Source of the DNA: Streptomyces sp. NA02950
GTDB lineage: Bacteria; Actinomycetota; Actinomycetes; Streptomycetales; Streptomycetaceae
Reading direction: 5' to 3'
DNA: 64,000 nt
Assembly (NCBI RefSeq): GCF_013364155.1
Contig: NZ_CP054916.1
Span: forward strand, 8,772,001-8,836,000
The position numbers and the translations under genes are program-made. Below, piece by piece: positions 35,690 to 43,982 of the stretch. The notes under the pieces were generated by a model that made no database searches, had not been told where the DNA came from, and worked only from the letters and a program-made list of their open reading frames with translations. The first letter of the stretch is position 1. Each line of letters begins with the position of its first letter.

Positions 35690-36040
35690 TCAGGACGCCG
35701 GTGGGGACTGGGCCAGCTTTTCCAGGCGGCGGTGGCCCCAATCGGCGACGGGGCCCAGCGCCTCGGAGAGTTCACGACCGAACGCGGTCAGGGAGTAGAC
35801 GGTCTTCAGCGGCAGCACATCATGCACCTCCCGGTGCACCAGTCCGTCCGTCTCCATCTCACGGAGTGCCTGAGTCAGCACCTTCTCACTGAGGCCGGGA
35901 AGCTGTCGGCGCAGTTCACCGGGGCGCTGCGGACCGGACTCCAGCAGCCAGAGCAGAGCGGTCTTCCACTTGCCGTCCATCACGGCGATCGCGGCGGTCA
36001 CTCCGCAGACATCCGGGTCCTGGGCACGGCTGCGCGTCAT
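35690..36040 (-). CDS. HxlR-family transcriptional regulator
   Basis: A 116-residue winged-helix regulator with the family signature: CGVTAAIAVMDGKWKTALLWLL, GELRRQLPGLSEKVLTQALRE, and DGLVHREVHDVLPLKTVYSLT. The Cys near the N-terminus is the usual redox or electrophile sensor. It is divergent from an NAD(P)-binding oxidoreductase and probably controls it through the 67-bp gap, which is T-rich and holds CTGT-GT-ACAG at 36087-36096. The ATG at 36038-36040 is preceded by AAAGGA. Confidence 0.88.
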   Translation of the reverse strand: MTRSRAQDPDVCGVTAAIAVMDGKWKTALLWLLESGPQRPGELRRQLPGLSEKVLTQALREMETDGLVHREVHDVLPLKTVYSLTAFGRELSEALGPVADWGHRRLEKLAQSPPAS

Positions 36041-36107
36041 CGTCGTCCTTTTCTTTGTCTTTGTTCTTCGTCTTTGCCGTTCATCACTGTGTACAGGGAG
36101 TTGGACC

Positions 36108-36995
36108 ATGTCCATGCAGTCCGAACAGTCTGCCGTCACCGTGCTCGGTCTCGGGCCGATGGGCCGGGCCCTGGCCGGTGCGTTCCTCGACGCGGGGCTG
36201 CGCACCACGGTCTGGAACCGGACGCCGGGGAGGGACCGGGAACTGGTCGAGCGCGGGGCGACCGGTGTGCGCTCGGCGGAAGAGGCGGTCGCCGCAAGCG
36301 GTCTGATCGTGGTCTGTTTGGTGAACTACGACGCCTCGGACGCCGTTCTGCGGAGCCCGGCGGTCACCGACGCACTCAAGGGGCGCACCGTGGTGAACCT
36401 GACCGCCGATACTCCGAACCGGGCCCGGGACACGGCGGACTGGGCCGCCGGGCACGGCATTCGCTATCTGGACGGTGCCATCATGACGCCGACCACCACC
36501 ATCGGAACGTCTGCCGCGGTGTTCATCCACAGCGGTCCGCAGGAGCTCTACGAGGAACACCGGCCGGTGCTGGGCGCGCTGGGCGGCACCCACACCCACC
36601 TCGGCGAGGAGATCGGCCGAGCCGCGGCGTACGACATCGCGCTGCTCGACATCTTCTGGACGGCGATGGCGGGTTACGCGCACGCCCTCGCGATGGCACG
36701 CGCGGAGGGGGTCACCGCACGGGAGTTGGCACCCTTCGCCAAGGGCATCGGCGCCATTCTCCCGCCGCTCTTCGAGGAGACCGCGGAGGACATGGCGAGC
36801 GGCAGCTTCTCCGGTGAGGGCAACCCCCTCACCTCAGCGGTGTCGTCCATGGCCCATATCGTCCACACCTCCGAAGCCCATGGCATCGACGCGGGCGTGA
36901 TGCGGGCGGCGGAGGGCATGGCGCGCCGCGCGATCGGACTGGGCCACGGCACCGACGGGTTCATCCGTATCGCCGAGGTTCTCGGCCGCCACTGA
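36108..36995 (+). CDS. NAD(P)-dependent oxidoreductase, 6PGDH/imine-reductase type
   Basis: A 295-residue enzyme. The N-terminal Rossmann domain has VTVLGLGPMGRALAGAFLDAG and WNRTPGR, with Arg favouring NADPH; the C-terminal helical domain has AYDIALLDIFWTAMAGYAHAL, as in imine reductases and beta-hydroxyacid dehydrogenase relatives. The catalytic Lys of classical 6PGDH relatives is not seen where expected, which is typical of imine reductases. AGGGAG lies eight bases before the ATG. Regulation by the divergent HxlR is likely. Its stop codon lies in a tandem repeat. Confidence 0.83.
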   Translation: MSMQSEQSAVTVLGLGPMGRALAGAFLDAGLRTTVWNRTPGRDRELVERGATGVRSAEEAVAASGLIVVCLVNYDASDAVLRSPAVTDALKGRTVVNLTADTPNRARDTADWAAGHGIRYLDGAIMTPTTTIGTSAAVFIHSGPQELYEEHRPVLGALGGTHTHLGEEIGRAAAYDIALLDIFWTAMAGYAHALAMARAEGVTARELAPFAKGIGAILPPLFEETAEDMASGSFSGEGNPLTSAVSSMAHIVHTSEAHGIDAGVMRAAEGMARRAIGLGHGTDGFIRIAEVLGRH

Positions 36996-37055
36996 GGGCC
37001 CGCCACTGAGGGCCCGTCATGACGGCTCGCCATGGAGGGCCCGCTATTGAGGGCC
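36987..37055. repeat. Degenerate 14-bp tandem repeats after the oxidoreductase gene
   Basis: CGCCACTGAGGGCC occurs twice in tandem (36987-37000 and 37001-37014); after 13 other bases come CGCCATGGAGGGCC and CGCTATTGAGGGCC. The first unit includes the stop codon of the oxidoreductase, so the array grew from the gene's last codons. No CRISPR-like spacing. Confidence 0.7.
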
Positions 37056-37069
37056 GGGCCGCTGAGGTG

Positions 37070-38239
37070 TCAGCGGCCCATGGCGAGCCCGTCCTTCTTG
37101 CCGCCCCGGCTGAGCACCGCCTCCTGGATGGTGCTCAGCGCGCTGGTCCAGCCACCGTTGCCGGGGCTCTTCTCCAGTGCGCGGGGCAGGTTCACCAGGG
37201 AGATCGGATCGTTGTCCACCGCGTGCGGGATGTACTCCGCCTTCTTCACCCGCCACGCCTTGCCCTTGGTGGCGGGCGGGGAGAAGGTGAAGCGGGCCGC
37301 CGAGCCCATCTGACCGCGCTTGTCGCCCATGACACCGGCGATCTGGTCACCCATGCCGTACACCACCCACGTGCCGTTGACCTTCTCGTACGCCTGCGGG
37401 ATATGGGCGTGGGTGCCGATGATGAGGTCGATGTCACGGCGGCCGTGGTCGGCGGACGCGGTGAGCTTCTTCGCCAGCGAGAGCTGGAGCTTGTCCGGTG
37501 CCTGCTGCCACTCGGTGCCCCAGTGCACACTGACCACGACCACATCCGCCCCGGCCCGCCGGGCGGCCCGTGCGTCCTTGATGATCCGCTTCGGGTCGAT
37601 GACATTGACCAGCCACGGCTTGCCGTCGGGCACCGGAATGCCGTTGGTGCCGTAGGTGTACGCGAGTTGCGCCACCTTGGCGCCACCGGCCTCCATGACG
37701 GCGGGGCGGGTGCTCTCGGCGGCGGAACGCGCCGAACCGGCGTGCTTGAGCCCGGCGTGGTCCATCGCGTCGAGGGTGCGGACCACGCCCTCCGTTCCGG
37801 CGTCCAGGGTGTGGTTGGAGGCGGTGGAGCAGGAGTCGTAGCCGAGCTTCTTCACGGCTTCGGCGAGTTGGGGCGGTGTCTTGAAGGTCGGGTAGCCGGT
37901 GAACGGGCCCTCGTCGGCGCCGTAGACCGTCTCCATGTGGCAGATCGCCAGATCGGCCTGGGCGACGATGGGAGCCGCCGCGGCGATCATGCGCCGGAAG
38001 TCATAGCCCTTGCCGCCCGCGTCCGCCCGGGCCTGACGGATGACCGAGTCATGGACGAGGAGATCACCGGTGGCCACCAGCGTGAAGTCCTTGGTGGGCT
38101 CCGCCTCGGCCGCGGCGGCCGTCTTGGAGGGCTTCTCCCCGGCGTCCGGGGCGGAGGACGACCCGCCGCCGCAAGCGGTGACGGTTCCGAACAGTGCGGC
38201 GGCGAGGATCGCCGTCCGATGGCGTCGGTGAGGGGACAC
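37070..38239 (-). CDS. CapA-family lipoprotein (poly-gamma-glutamate synthesis type)
   Basis: A 389-residue exported protein. The N-terminus is basic then hydrophobic and ends in a lipobox (GTVTACGGG), so it is likely a lipid-anchored surface protein. The CapA metallophosphatase-like domain follows: VATGDLLVHDSV, ICHMETVYG, STASNHTLDAG, VVSVHWGTE and IIGTHAHIPQAYE. CapA relatives act in anchoring or ligating poly-gamma-glutamate; no other cap genes are near, so the precise job is unknown. The start is GTG 38237-38239 with GGAG upstream. Confidence 0.85.
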   Translation of the reverse strand: MSPHRRHRTAILAAALFGTVTACGGGSSSAPDAGEKPSKTAAAAEAEPTKDFTLVATGDLLVHDSVIRQARADAGGKGYDFRRMIAAAAPIVAQADLAICHMETVYGADEGPFTGYPTFKTPPQLAEAVKKLGYDSCSTASNHTLDAGTEGVVRTLDAMDHAGLKHAGSARSAAESTRPAVMEAGGAKVAQLAYTYGTNGIPVPDGKPWLVNVIDPKRIIKDARAARRAGADVVVVSVHWGTEWQQAPDKLQLSLAKKLTASADHGRRDIDLIIGTHAHIPQAYEKVNGTWVVYGMGDQIAGVMGDKRGQMGSAARFTFSPPATKGKAWRVKKAEYIPHAVDNDPISLVNLPRALEKSPGNGGWTSALSTIQEAVLSRGGKKDGLAMGR

Positions 38240-38535
38240 GGTTCACTCCGCACTCGTATGGGGGTATATCGGTAGGATTGTCATATTTATATGCACGGAG
38301 TGTGGGGTCCTTGCGGAGTGATGCGGAGCTTCACCGGATCGGCGGACCAGATGCACCCCGAGCCGACCGTGGGTGTGCGAGCGCGACCCGGCGGTGGTAT
38401 GGGCTCTCGCCGCCCGGTGATTCGGAGCGAAGTGATGCGGAGCGAACTACCCCAATTCCACGGCAGGTTGATGGTGTACGGGGTACCGAACTGAAAGGAT
38501 GGCGGTGCTGTGCCACTTCAGGGGGAGGACGTTCC
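38240..38535. promoter_or_regulatory. Divergent promoter region of CapA and methyltransferase genes
   Basis: No gene is seen here. It holds an AT-rich block near 38262-38292 (a rare feature in this genome and probably promoter) and a 13-bp direct repeat, AGTGATGCGGAGC, near 38318 and 38431. GGGGGAGGA at 38521-38529 is the ribosome site of the methyltransferase. Confidence 0.4.
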
Positions 38536-39399
38536 ATGCAGGTCGGCCGGCCCAGCATCACCGCCCGCGCCGCCGCCGCCTTGCGCGCGGCCCACCAGCA
38601 GCTGGAAGGGGGCCGGGTGTTCCAGGACCCGCTGGCGCTGCGCATCCTCGGCACCGACACCGATGACCCCGTGGTCGAGGCGGCCTTCCGGCCCGAGCGG
38701 GAGGGTGTCCGGCTGACCGTGGCCGCCCGCGCCCGCTTCGCCGAGGACGCGGTCGCCACGGCCGTGGAGCGCGGGGTGCGGCAGGCCGTGGTGCTGGGCG
38801 CGGGGCTGGACACCTTCGGCTGCCGCAACCCCCACATGTCCGCCGGTCTGCGGGTGTTCGAAGTGGACCATCCCGCGACACAGGAATGGAAACGGCACCG
38901 GCTGGCCGAGTCAGGGATCGCCGTACCGCCGTCGCTGACCTTCGCCCCGGTCGACTTCGAGCGGTCGGGACCGGCCGACGGACTGGGGGCGGCGGGGTTC
39001 GACCCGGGCCGTCCCGCGTTCTTCCTCTGGCTGGGTGTGGTGCCGTATCTGACCCGCGCCGCCGTCTTCGACACCCTCGGCTTCATCGCGGAGCTGCCCG
39101 CCGGATCCGGAGTGGTGTTCGACTACGGTGAGCCATCGGAATCCCTGCCGCCGGAGCAGCGCGCGGCGCACGAGGCGCGCGCGGCCTGGGCGGCCGAGGC
39201 GCGGGAGCCCTTCCTGAGCCACTTCACCCCTCAGGAACTGCTGACCGCCCTGAGTGACCTGGGCTTCTCCGCGACAGAGGACATCCGCTACAGCGACCTC
39301 GCCGCCCGCTACACGGATGGGCCGGGACCGGATACGGACGAGGTGTCCCCGAATCTGAGCGCCCGTGTGGTGCGCACCTGGCGGGCCGCGGTCCGGTGA
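38536..39399 (+). CDS. SAM-dependent methyltransferase, leucine-carboxyl-methyltransferase family
   Basis: A 287-residue enzyme of the PF04072 type, which methylates carboxylates or hydroxyls of small molecules in actinomycetes. Visible marks: the N-terminal ITARAAAALRAAHQQLEGG, the family RARFAEDAV segment, the SAM loop AVVLGAGLDTFGCR, VFEVDHPATQEWKRHRL, and FFLWLGVVPYLT. The start is set by GGGGGAGGA ahead of the ATG; in-frame upstream codons are not needed. No pathway genes are adjacent. A perfect hairpin follows at 39465-39496. Confidence 0.86.
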   Translation: MQVGRPSITARAAAALRAAHQQLEGGRVFQDPLALRILGTDTDDPVVEAAFRPEREGVRLTVAARARFAEDAVATAVERGVRQAVVLGAGLDTFGCRNPHMSAGLRVFEVDHPATQEWKRHRLAESGIAVPPSLTFAPVDFERSGPADGLGAAGFDPGRPAFFLWLGVVPYLTRAAVFDTLGFIAELPAGSGVVFDYGEPSESLPPEQRAAHEARAAWAAEAREPFLSHFTPQELLTALSDLGFSATEDIRYSDLAARYTDGPGPDTDEVSPNLSARVVRTWRAAVR

Positions 39400-39464
39400 G
39401 GTGCTAGTCCGGCTCAAGCCGCGCCCGCCACGATGACGGGGGGTGTTCCCGCTGGCGCAGGGGG

Positions 39465-39496
39465 TGAGGCCCGAGCCGCCTCCGACTCGGGCCTCA
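39465..39496 (+). terminator. Terminator after the methyltransferase gene
   Basis: TGAGGCCCGAG at 39465-39475 and CTCGGGCCTCA at 39486-39496 are perfect 11-bp arms around a 10-base loop, 66 bases after the stop codon. Confidence 0.72.
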
Positions 39497-39561
39497 GTGC
39501 TGTTCGCCCTGGTGGGGCCTGGCGAGGTTCAACGCCCCTGGTGGCGCGAGGCGTTGAAGCC

Positions 39562-40192
39562 TCACGTAGTGGTCACCGGTACGGTTGCCCGGCTGGCACC
39601 CAGGTTCACCGTCACCTTCGCGGCGGTGGCGTCCTCGAAGTAGAGGAAGTCGGCGGTCGGTGCCGCCGAGGACGTCCGAGCCGGTGCCCCGGCTTGATCC
39701 GGTAGTCGTTCGGCAGGGTCCGCCAGGTGATCCGGGCGTCCTCCCCGGGGGTCATCGGCTCGGAGGTGCCGGCCGAGTGGCGGTTCTGCGCGTCCATCCA
39801 GCCCCGGGCGATCACCTCGAACGGCTTCGTGGCCGTCACATTGGCGGTCTTCTTGTAGCAGGCGTTGTCCTGGGCGGTGCTCTCACCGTGGCACGACTCC
39901 CCGGCCAGCCCCCGCAGACCGTCGTGGATCCCGTTCTGCGGCTCGTTCCGTCCCCAGTCGATCCGCTCGTCCTCGCCGTAGTCGACCAACAGGGCCGTGA
40001 GGTTCGACGTCGGCCTGTCCAGCGATACCCGCAGATCCACGGTGGGGGTGCCCGACAGCCGTACGGCATTCGGCAGCGGCGGGGTCACGAACGCCAGCCG
40101 TCCGGGTCGGTCCGCCGAGGGGTCGGCGGCGAGATCCGCCTCGCCCAGCTTGATGTCCGTGAAGGACGGGGTGCCAGTTCTGGGCGTCGGTG
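39562..40192 (-). pseudogene. 3' remnant of a secreted X-Pro dipeptidyl-peptidase
   Basis: Only the C-terminal beta-sandwich of an S15-family peptidase is left. Reading in from 40163 one frame gives DIKLGEADLAADPSADRPG, VDLRVSLDRPTSNLTALLVD, QNGIHDGLRGLAG and PFEVIARGWMDAQNRHS up to NDYRIKPGHRLG. Two frame changes then restore VLGGTD, and FLYFEDATAAKVTVNLGAS before the TGA at 39562-39564. Another shift near 40160-40190 separates TDAQNWHP. The catalytic domain is absent. It ends head-on against another broken peptidase gene at about 40190. Confidence 0.7.
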
Positions 40193-40492
40193 CCGCGGGA
40201 ACTGCGGCCGCACAACATGCTGTTCGTACTGACCTCCGGCCATATGGCGGGTGCCGCGGGCACCCAGGCCTTCATCGCGGCGCATCCGGAGCTGTTCCCC
40301 GAGGTCGTCCTGGAGATGCACCTGGAACACGCCGCGCGCGAGGCGGTGGTGGTCGACGGCGAGGTCGTGCCCACCGACGATCCCGAGGTGCGCTGGTGGT
40401 TCACCACCCGGGCGCCGCGGCTGGAGCGGCTGGTGGCCGAGTCCATCGCGGCGGAGGATCTGTACGAGGGCGGCCCTCCGCCTTGCGATTGA
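40190..40492 (+). pseudogene. Internal fragment of an M28-like peptidase
   Basis: A 100-codon open stretch with the feel of the core of an aminopeptidase-like enzyme: LFVLTSGHMAGAAGTQAFIA, VVLEMHLEHAARE and RWWFTTRAPRLERLV. Both ends of the expected protein are missing; the left end joins the X-Pro peptidase remnant and the right end stops shortly after. The GTG at 40190 has no ribosome site. The family call is tentative. Confidence 0.45.
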
Positions 40493-40561
40493 CCGCATCT
40501 GGCGCCGCTCGCTGATCCACTGGGGATGACGGGACAGCCCTTAGCGCCGGGTGCGCGTGAC

Positions 40562-40590
40562 GACGGCCCGCCGGGATCCCGCGGGCCGTC
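40562..40590. terminator. Terminator of the M6 metalloprotease gene
   Basis: GACGGCCCGC at 40562-40571 pairs perfectly with GCGGGCCGTC at 40581-40590. The nine-base loop CGGGATCCC is itself nearly self-complementary. It lies 22 bases beyond the protease stop on the minus strand. Confidence 0.75.
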
Positions 40591-40611
40591 ATCGCGTTTC
40601 ACCTGGTCCAT

Positions 40612-42660
40612 CTAGTGTCCGCCCGACGCCGTCAGTGCGCAGCGGGCCGTGGCGGTCCGGCGGGGGTCGCTCTCGGAACGGGCGGTGAGGAGCACGGTGC
40701 CGTGCCGGTCGGCGCGCGTCTTCGCGGTCACGGCCACCTTCACGTCCACCGAGGCCCCGGCCTCGGTGGTGGCGAGCCGGTTGGGCAGCCAGGCGGACCA
40801 GCCCCGGCCGATGGCCGTGGCCGACAGCCGGTACACATCGGAGGTGACGGAGGCGCCGCCCTTCCCGGGCGGGTCGCCCTGCCGGGAGCCGGCCTCACCG
40901 GTGTTGGCGAGGGCGAAGGTGCACCGGGCCCGGCCGCCGGACGGCTCACCCGCTGCCTGGCCACGGCCGACGGCCACCCCGCGCCGCTGTGCCCCGTCGC
41001 CGTCGAGGGAGCGGACAGCCACGGTGTACGAGAGCACTCCGGACCGGTTGCGGCGCACATCGAGGACGTAGAAGTGCAGCCGATTGGCCTTGTCGATGTA
41101 CTCGTACTGGCTGCCGGAGTCGGCACCGGCGTGGAAGAGCGCGTCGCTGAGCTGACGGTAGTCCCCCATGGTGATCTTCTGCGGGGTGCCGTCCGGGCGT
41201 TCGAAGTCCACCAGGTCGATGTCCTCGGGGTGGGCGTCGACGACCCAGGCGAACGGTGCCCGGTCCTGTTGCTTGGTCTTGCTGAGCAGCACTCCGCTGT
41301 CCGGGGTGAACGAGTCCATGCCCATCCGGTCCACGACCTCGAGCGTGTAGTGGTCGTAGCCGCCGCCGTCGCACAGCGGATCGGTGCCGCGGTCGCAGGG
41401 CGGGGAGAGGTCCTTGTCCAGGGCGATGGTGACACCGGACAGCCCCTTCCTCCCCGGTGGCGCCGAACGCGCGGTGACCCGGGCGGTGACGAGCCCGGAG
41501 TCCTTCAGGGCGGCGCGGTCAAGGCGCAGGACGTTGCGCTCGCCCACGATGCCCAGCTTCAGCTTGTCGCGCAGCACATGCTGGGCGCCCATCGAACCGC
41601 CCGCGGTGGCGGGGATCCGCCAGCGGGTGTGCGGACCTTCGGGACCATTGAACGAGCCCCGGGAGAGCATGCCCCAGATACCGGTGTAGGAGCGGCTGAG
41701 CGGGGTGCCGTACGGGTTGTTGTAGTTGTCCCCGATGCCCAGGATATGGCTCAACTCATGGGCGTACACGGCCATGCCGGAGCTCTCGGCCTGAAGGGAC
41801 GAGCCGTCCGCGGCGTTCGGCCAGATACGGGCGGCGGCCTGCCAGGACGTCCACGGGACGTAGCGGGTCCGGGCCGCGTTGTTCCCCGTGGGGATCGGCG
41901 GGCCCCACACCGCGGGGACGTCGCCCGCGCTCGCGAACTTCATCTGGCCGAACTCCTGCCAGGTGGCGGACTCGTCCTCCCCGGCGGTCAGATAGAAGAC
42001 GAAGTCGAACTTCGCCGCCTCGCCGGAGCCGATGTCGCCGGTCCACGCCGCCTTGGCGTCGGCGCGGATGTCCTTGCCACAGGTGTCCCCGGCCCGGCAG
42101 GCACCCCGGTTCATCGAGTCCTCGACGCCGTACTGGTACGACTTCCACGGCATCCGGTACACACCGAAGGCGGTCAGATCGACACCGATGCGGCCGCCGG
42201 AGTCCTCCATCCAGTACTCGTTGATGGTGTGACCGTGGTTCAGCGGACCCGGTGTGTTGAGGAAGTCCCGGTAGAAGCGGGGAAGGCGGCCGCGGGGGAT
42301 ACCGGCGGCCGTGGGCTGCGGATTGCCGAACCGGTTCGACCCGGCCGGTCGGCTGACCGTGAACTCCTCGTCCGGGTAGTCCAGGAGCACGAGGGCGCCC
42401 TTGAAGGTGCGCTGGGTGGGTTCGACCGACGGATCGGCCCAGTCGGTGCCCGGGACGGCTCGGTAGTCGGCCCAGGTCATGTCGTCCGGGTTGCGCCAGT
42501 GCTGGGGGTCGATCGGCTGGACGAGCGGTGGCCCGGTGGGCCGGGCCGACGGTGTGCCGTCGGCGGTGGCGCGGGCGGGTCCGGCGGCGACGGCCGCCAG
42601 GGTGGCGAGGACGGTGGCGACGAGCGTTAAGCGGCGGACTCGTCTTCGGCGGAGGAACAA
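40612..42660 (-). CDS. Secreted M6-family (immune-inhibitor-A-like) metalloprotease
   Basis: A 682-residue exported protease. A twin-Arg-rich N-terminus and hydrophobic core (LVATVLATLAAVAA) end in a signal cleavage near ARA. The catalytic zinc motif is HELSHILGIGDNYN, with HExxH and a following Asp. Upstream parts include FRDFLNTPGPLNHGHTINEY-like sequence typical of M6; a beta-rich C-terminal part follows. The start is TTG 42658-42660, with GAGGTGA six bases before it; an ATG further upstream is out of frame. A terminator follows the gene. It probably digests extracellular protein. Confidence 0.86.
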   Translation of the reverse strand: MFLRRRRVRRLTLVATVLATLAAVAAGPARATADGTPSARPTGPPLVQPIDPQHWRNPDDMTWADYRAVPGTDWADPSVEPTQRTFKGALVLLDYPDEEFTVSRPAGSNRFGNPQPTAAGIPRGRLPRFYRDFLNTPGPLNHGHTINEYWMEDSGGRIGVDLTAFGVYRMPWKSYQYGVEDSMNRGACRAGDTCGKDIRADAKAAWTGDIGSGEAAKFDFVFYLTAGEDESATWQEFGQMKFASAGDVPAVWGPPIPTGNNAARTRYVPWTSWQAAARIWPNAADGSSLQAESSGMAVYAHELSHILGIGDNYNNPYGTPLSRSYTGIWGMLSRGSFNGPEGPHTRWRIPATAGGSMGAQHVLRDKLKLGIVGERNVLRLDRAALKDSGLVTARVTARSAPPGRKGLSGVTIALDKDLSPPCDRGTDPLCDGGGYDHYTLEVVDRMGMDSFTPDSGVLLSKTKQQDRAPFAWVVDAHPEDIDLVDFERPDGTPQKITMGDYRQLSDALFHAGADSGSQYEYIDKANRLHFYVLDVRRNRSGVLSYTVAVRSLDGDGAQRRGVAVGRGQAAGEPSGGRARCTFALANTGEAGSRQGDPPGKGGASVTSDVYRLSATAIGRGWSAWLPNRLATTEAGASVDVKVAVTAKTRADRHGTVLLTARSESDPRRTATARCALTASGGH

Positions 42661-42813
42661 GGCTCACCTCTTGTCGGGCGTCTTGGGGCTCAGACATGAC
42701 AAGCCGTGCGAACGGTATGCCTACCGCTGCCAAGGTAAGCCGGGGGAGGGGGAGGCGCCAGAGTGCCGCTGTGACGACTGTGCGGGGTGAACCGCGGGAG
42801 CCCGCCCCGGGGA

Positions 42814-43635
42814 TCACTCCGGCCGCAGCCGCCGGATCCGGTCCAGGTCCGCCGCGAGCAGATCGTCGTGCGCCAGGGTGAAGTCCCCGTTGGGCAGCGC
42901 GTCCTGCCCGTAGTAGGCGCCCATCACCGTGTCGGGAAGGAACTCGCGCAGCTCATGGCGTACATCCGCGGGATAGTCGACGGGCTCGCCCCAGCCCTCC
43001 GGAGCCTCGTCGCTGCTGAACAGCACCCAGTGATCCACCGGCACCTCGGCGTCCAGGTCGGGCGGCCCGCCGGTGTGACAGTCCAGCGCGGGCAGTGTCA
43101 ACTGGTCCGGCTCCAGCGGCTCGTACCACATCAGCAGGGGCTTGGCGCGCTGTGCGTCGGCGTTGTCGAAGCAGCACACCGCGATGGTGTGGCACGGGTA
43201 CCGGTCCGCGTAGAACTCCAGCAGCCGCGGATCGAGCCGGGGCCGCTTGTGGGGCGCAACCTGTTGCAGCGCGTCGGGGATGGCGGTGGCGTCGCGGGCG
43301 AGCAGCACCGTGAAGACGTCGTGGTCGAACACCTCCACCCGGGGCGACCGGCTCGCGCCCATCCACTCCATCGTCGGGGGCGCGGACACCGGGATCGGAC
43401 GTACCGCGTCCACCATGCGCTTCAGAATGTCGTCGGCGCGCCCCGCCGAGAGGAAGTTCTTCCGGGTCATGGGAAGCGCGGGCAGATGCAGCAGCATCGC
43501 GTTGGGTCCGGTGGCCAGATTGACCGGAGTGTTCTGGTAGCCCAGCACATGGATCACACCGTGCTCCGGGTGGTGGCGGCGCCCCGCGTACACCGTGGTG
43601 CCGGAGAACGTGGCCGGGGCCATCGAGATGCACAT
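42814..43635 (-). CDS. Conserved hypothetical with N-terminal Cys
   Basis: A 273-residue cytosolic protein that I cannot place in a family. It opens MCISMAPATFSGTTVYAG, so a Cys follows the initiator Met, then IHVLGYQNTP and GPNAMLLHLPALPMT, which read like a conserved core. The rest is rich in short strands and ends in an acidic-basic helix (LLAADLDRIRRLRP). No signal peptide or membrane helix. The ATG at 43633-43635 is the natural start. The exposed Cys2 could be a nucleophile after Met removal, but this is a guess. Confidence 0.55.
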   Translation of the reverse strand: MCISMAPATFSGTTVYAGRRHHPEHGVIHVLGYQNTPVNLATGPNAMLLHLPALPMTRKNFLSAGRADDILKRMVDAVRPIPVSAPPTMEWMGASRSPRVEVFDHDVFTVLLARDATAIPDALQQVAPHKRPRLDPRLLEFYADRYPCHTIAVCCFDNADAQRAKPLLMWYEPLEPDQLTLPALDCHTGGPPDLDAEVPVDHWVLFSSDEAPEGWGEPVDYPADVRHELREFLPDTVMGAYYGQDALPNGDFTLAHDDLLAADLDRIRRLRPE

Positions 43636-43982
43636 GGGGGCCACGCTACCCAGACGGCGGTGAACGCGATGCACCGGGATGCGGGGTCGTGGGGGGCGGG
43701 CCAGGCGGGCGTTGGGGGCGAAGCGGACGCGGATCGGCATCCTGTGGTGTTCAGTACCCGTAGACGGCTGCCGAGCAGGTGACAAAGCGCGATAGCGTGT
43801 ACAGGCCAACGGGAGGCTGCCGAACGGCCCGGGAACGCGGCTCAGCGCACCCGGGATCAGCACACCGGGACGGCGAGGCCCATCCGGAAGGCGAGGAGCA
43901 CCCGCGCTCCTCCGGGCCGGGCGGCTTCACCGACCGGCTTCCCGTCTGGCGCGATTCGTGGATACCAGCACTAGGAGCCCTC
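43636..43982. other. Intergenic region upstream of the acyl-CoA synthetase gene
   Basis: No gene is supported. The frame of the synthetase is open back to 43779, but that part reads as low-complexity Arg/Gly/His-rich sequence unlike the family. AGGAG at 43972-43976 marks the ribosome site for the TTG at 43983. The left part is the promoter of the divergent hypothetical gene. Confidence 0.4.

Noticed and set aside
32364..35741. Minus-strand open frame of 1125 codons opposite clpC
   Set aside because: Shadow of the clpC frame. The translation is low-complexity and lacks any recognised domain.
42814..43635. Cys2 protein as an SRAP/HMCES-type abasic-site protease
   Set aside because: SRAP proteins start MCGR and have further conserved Asn, Glu and His motifs that are not visible here.
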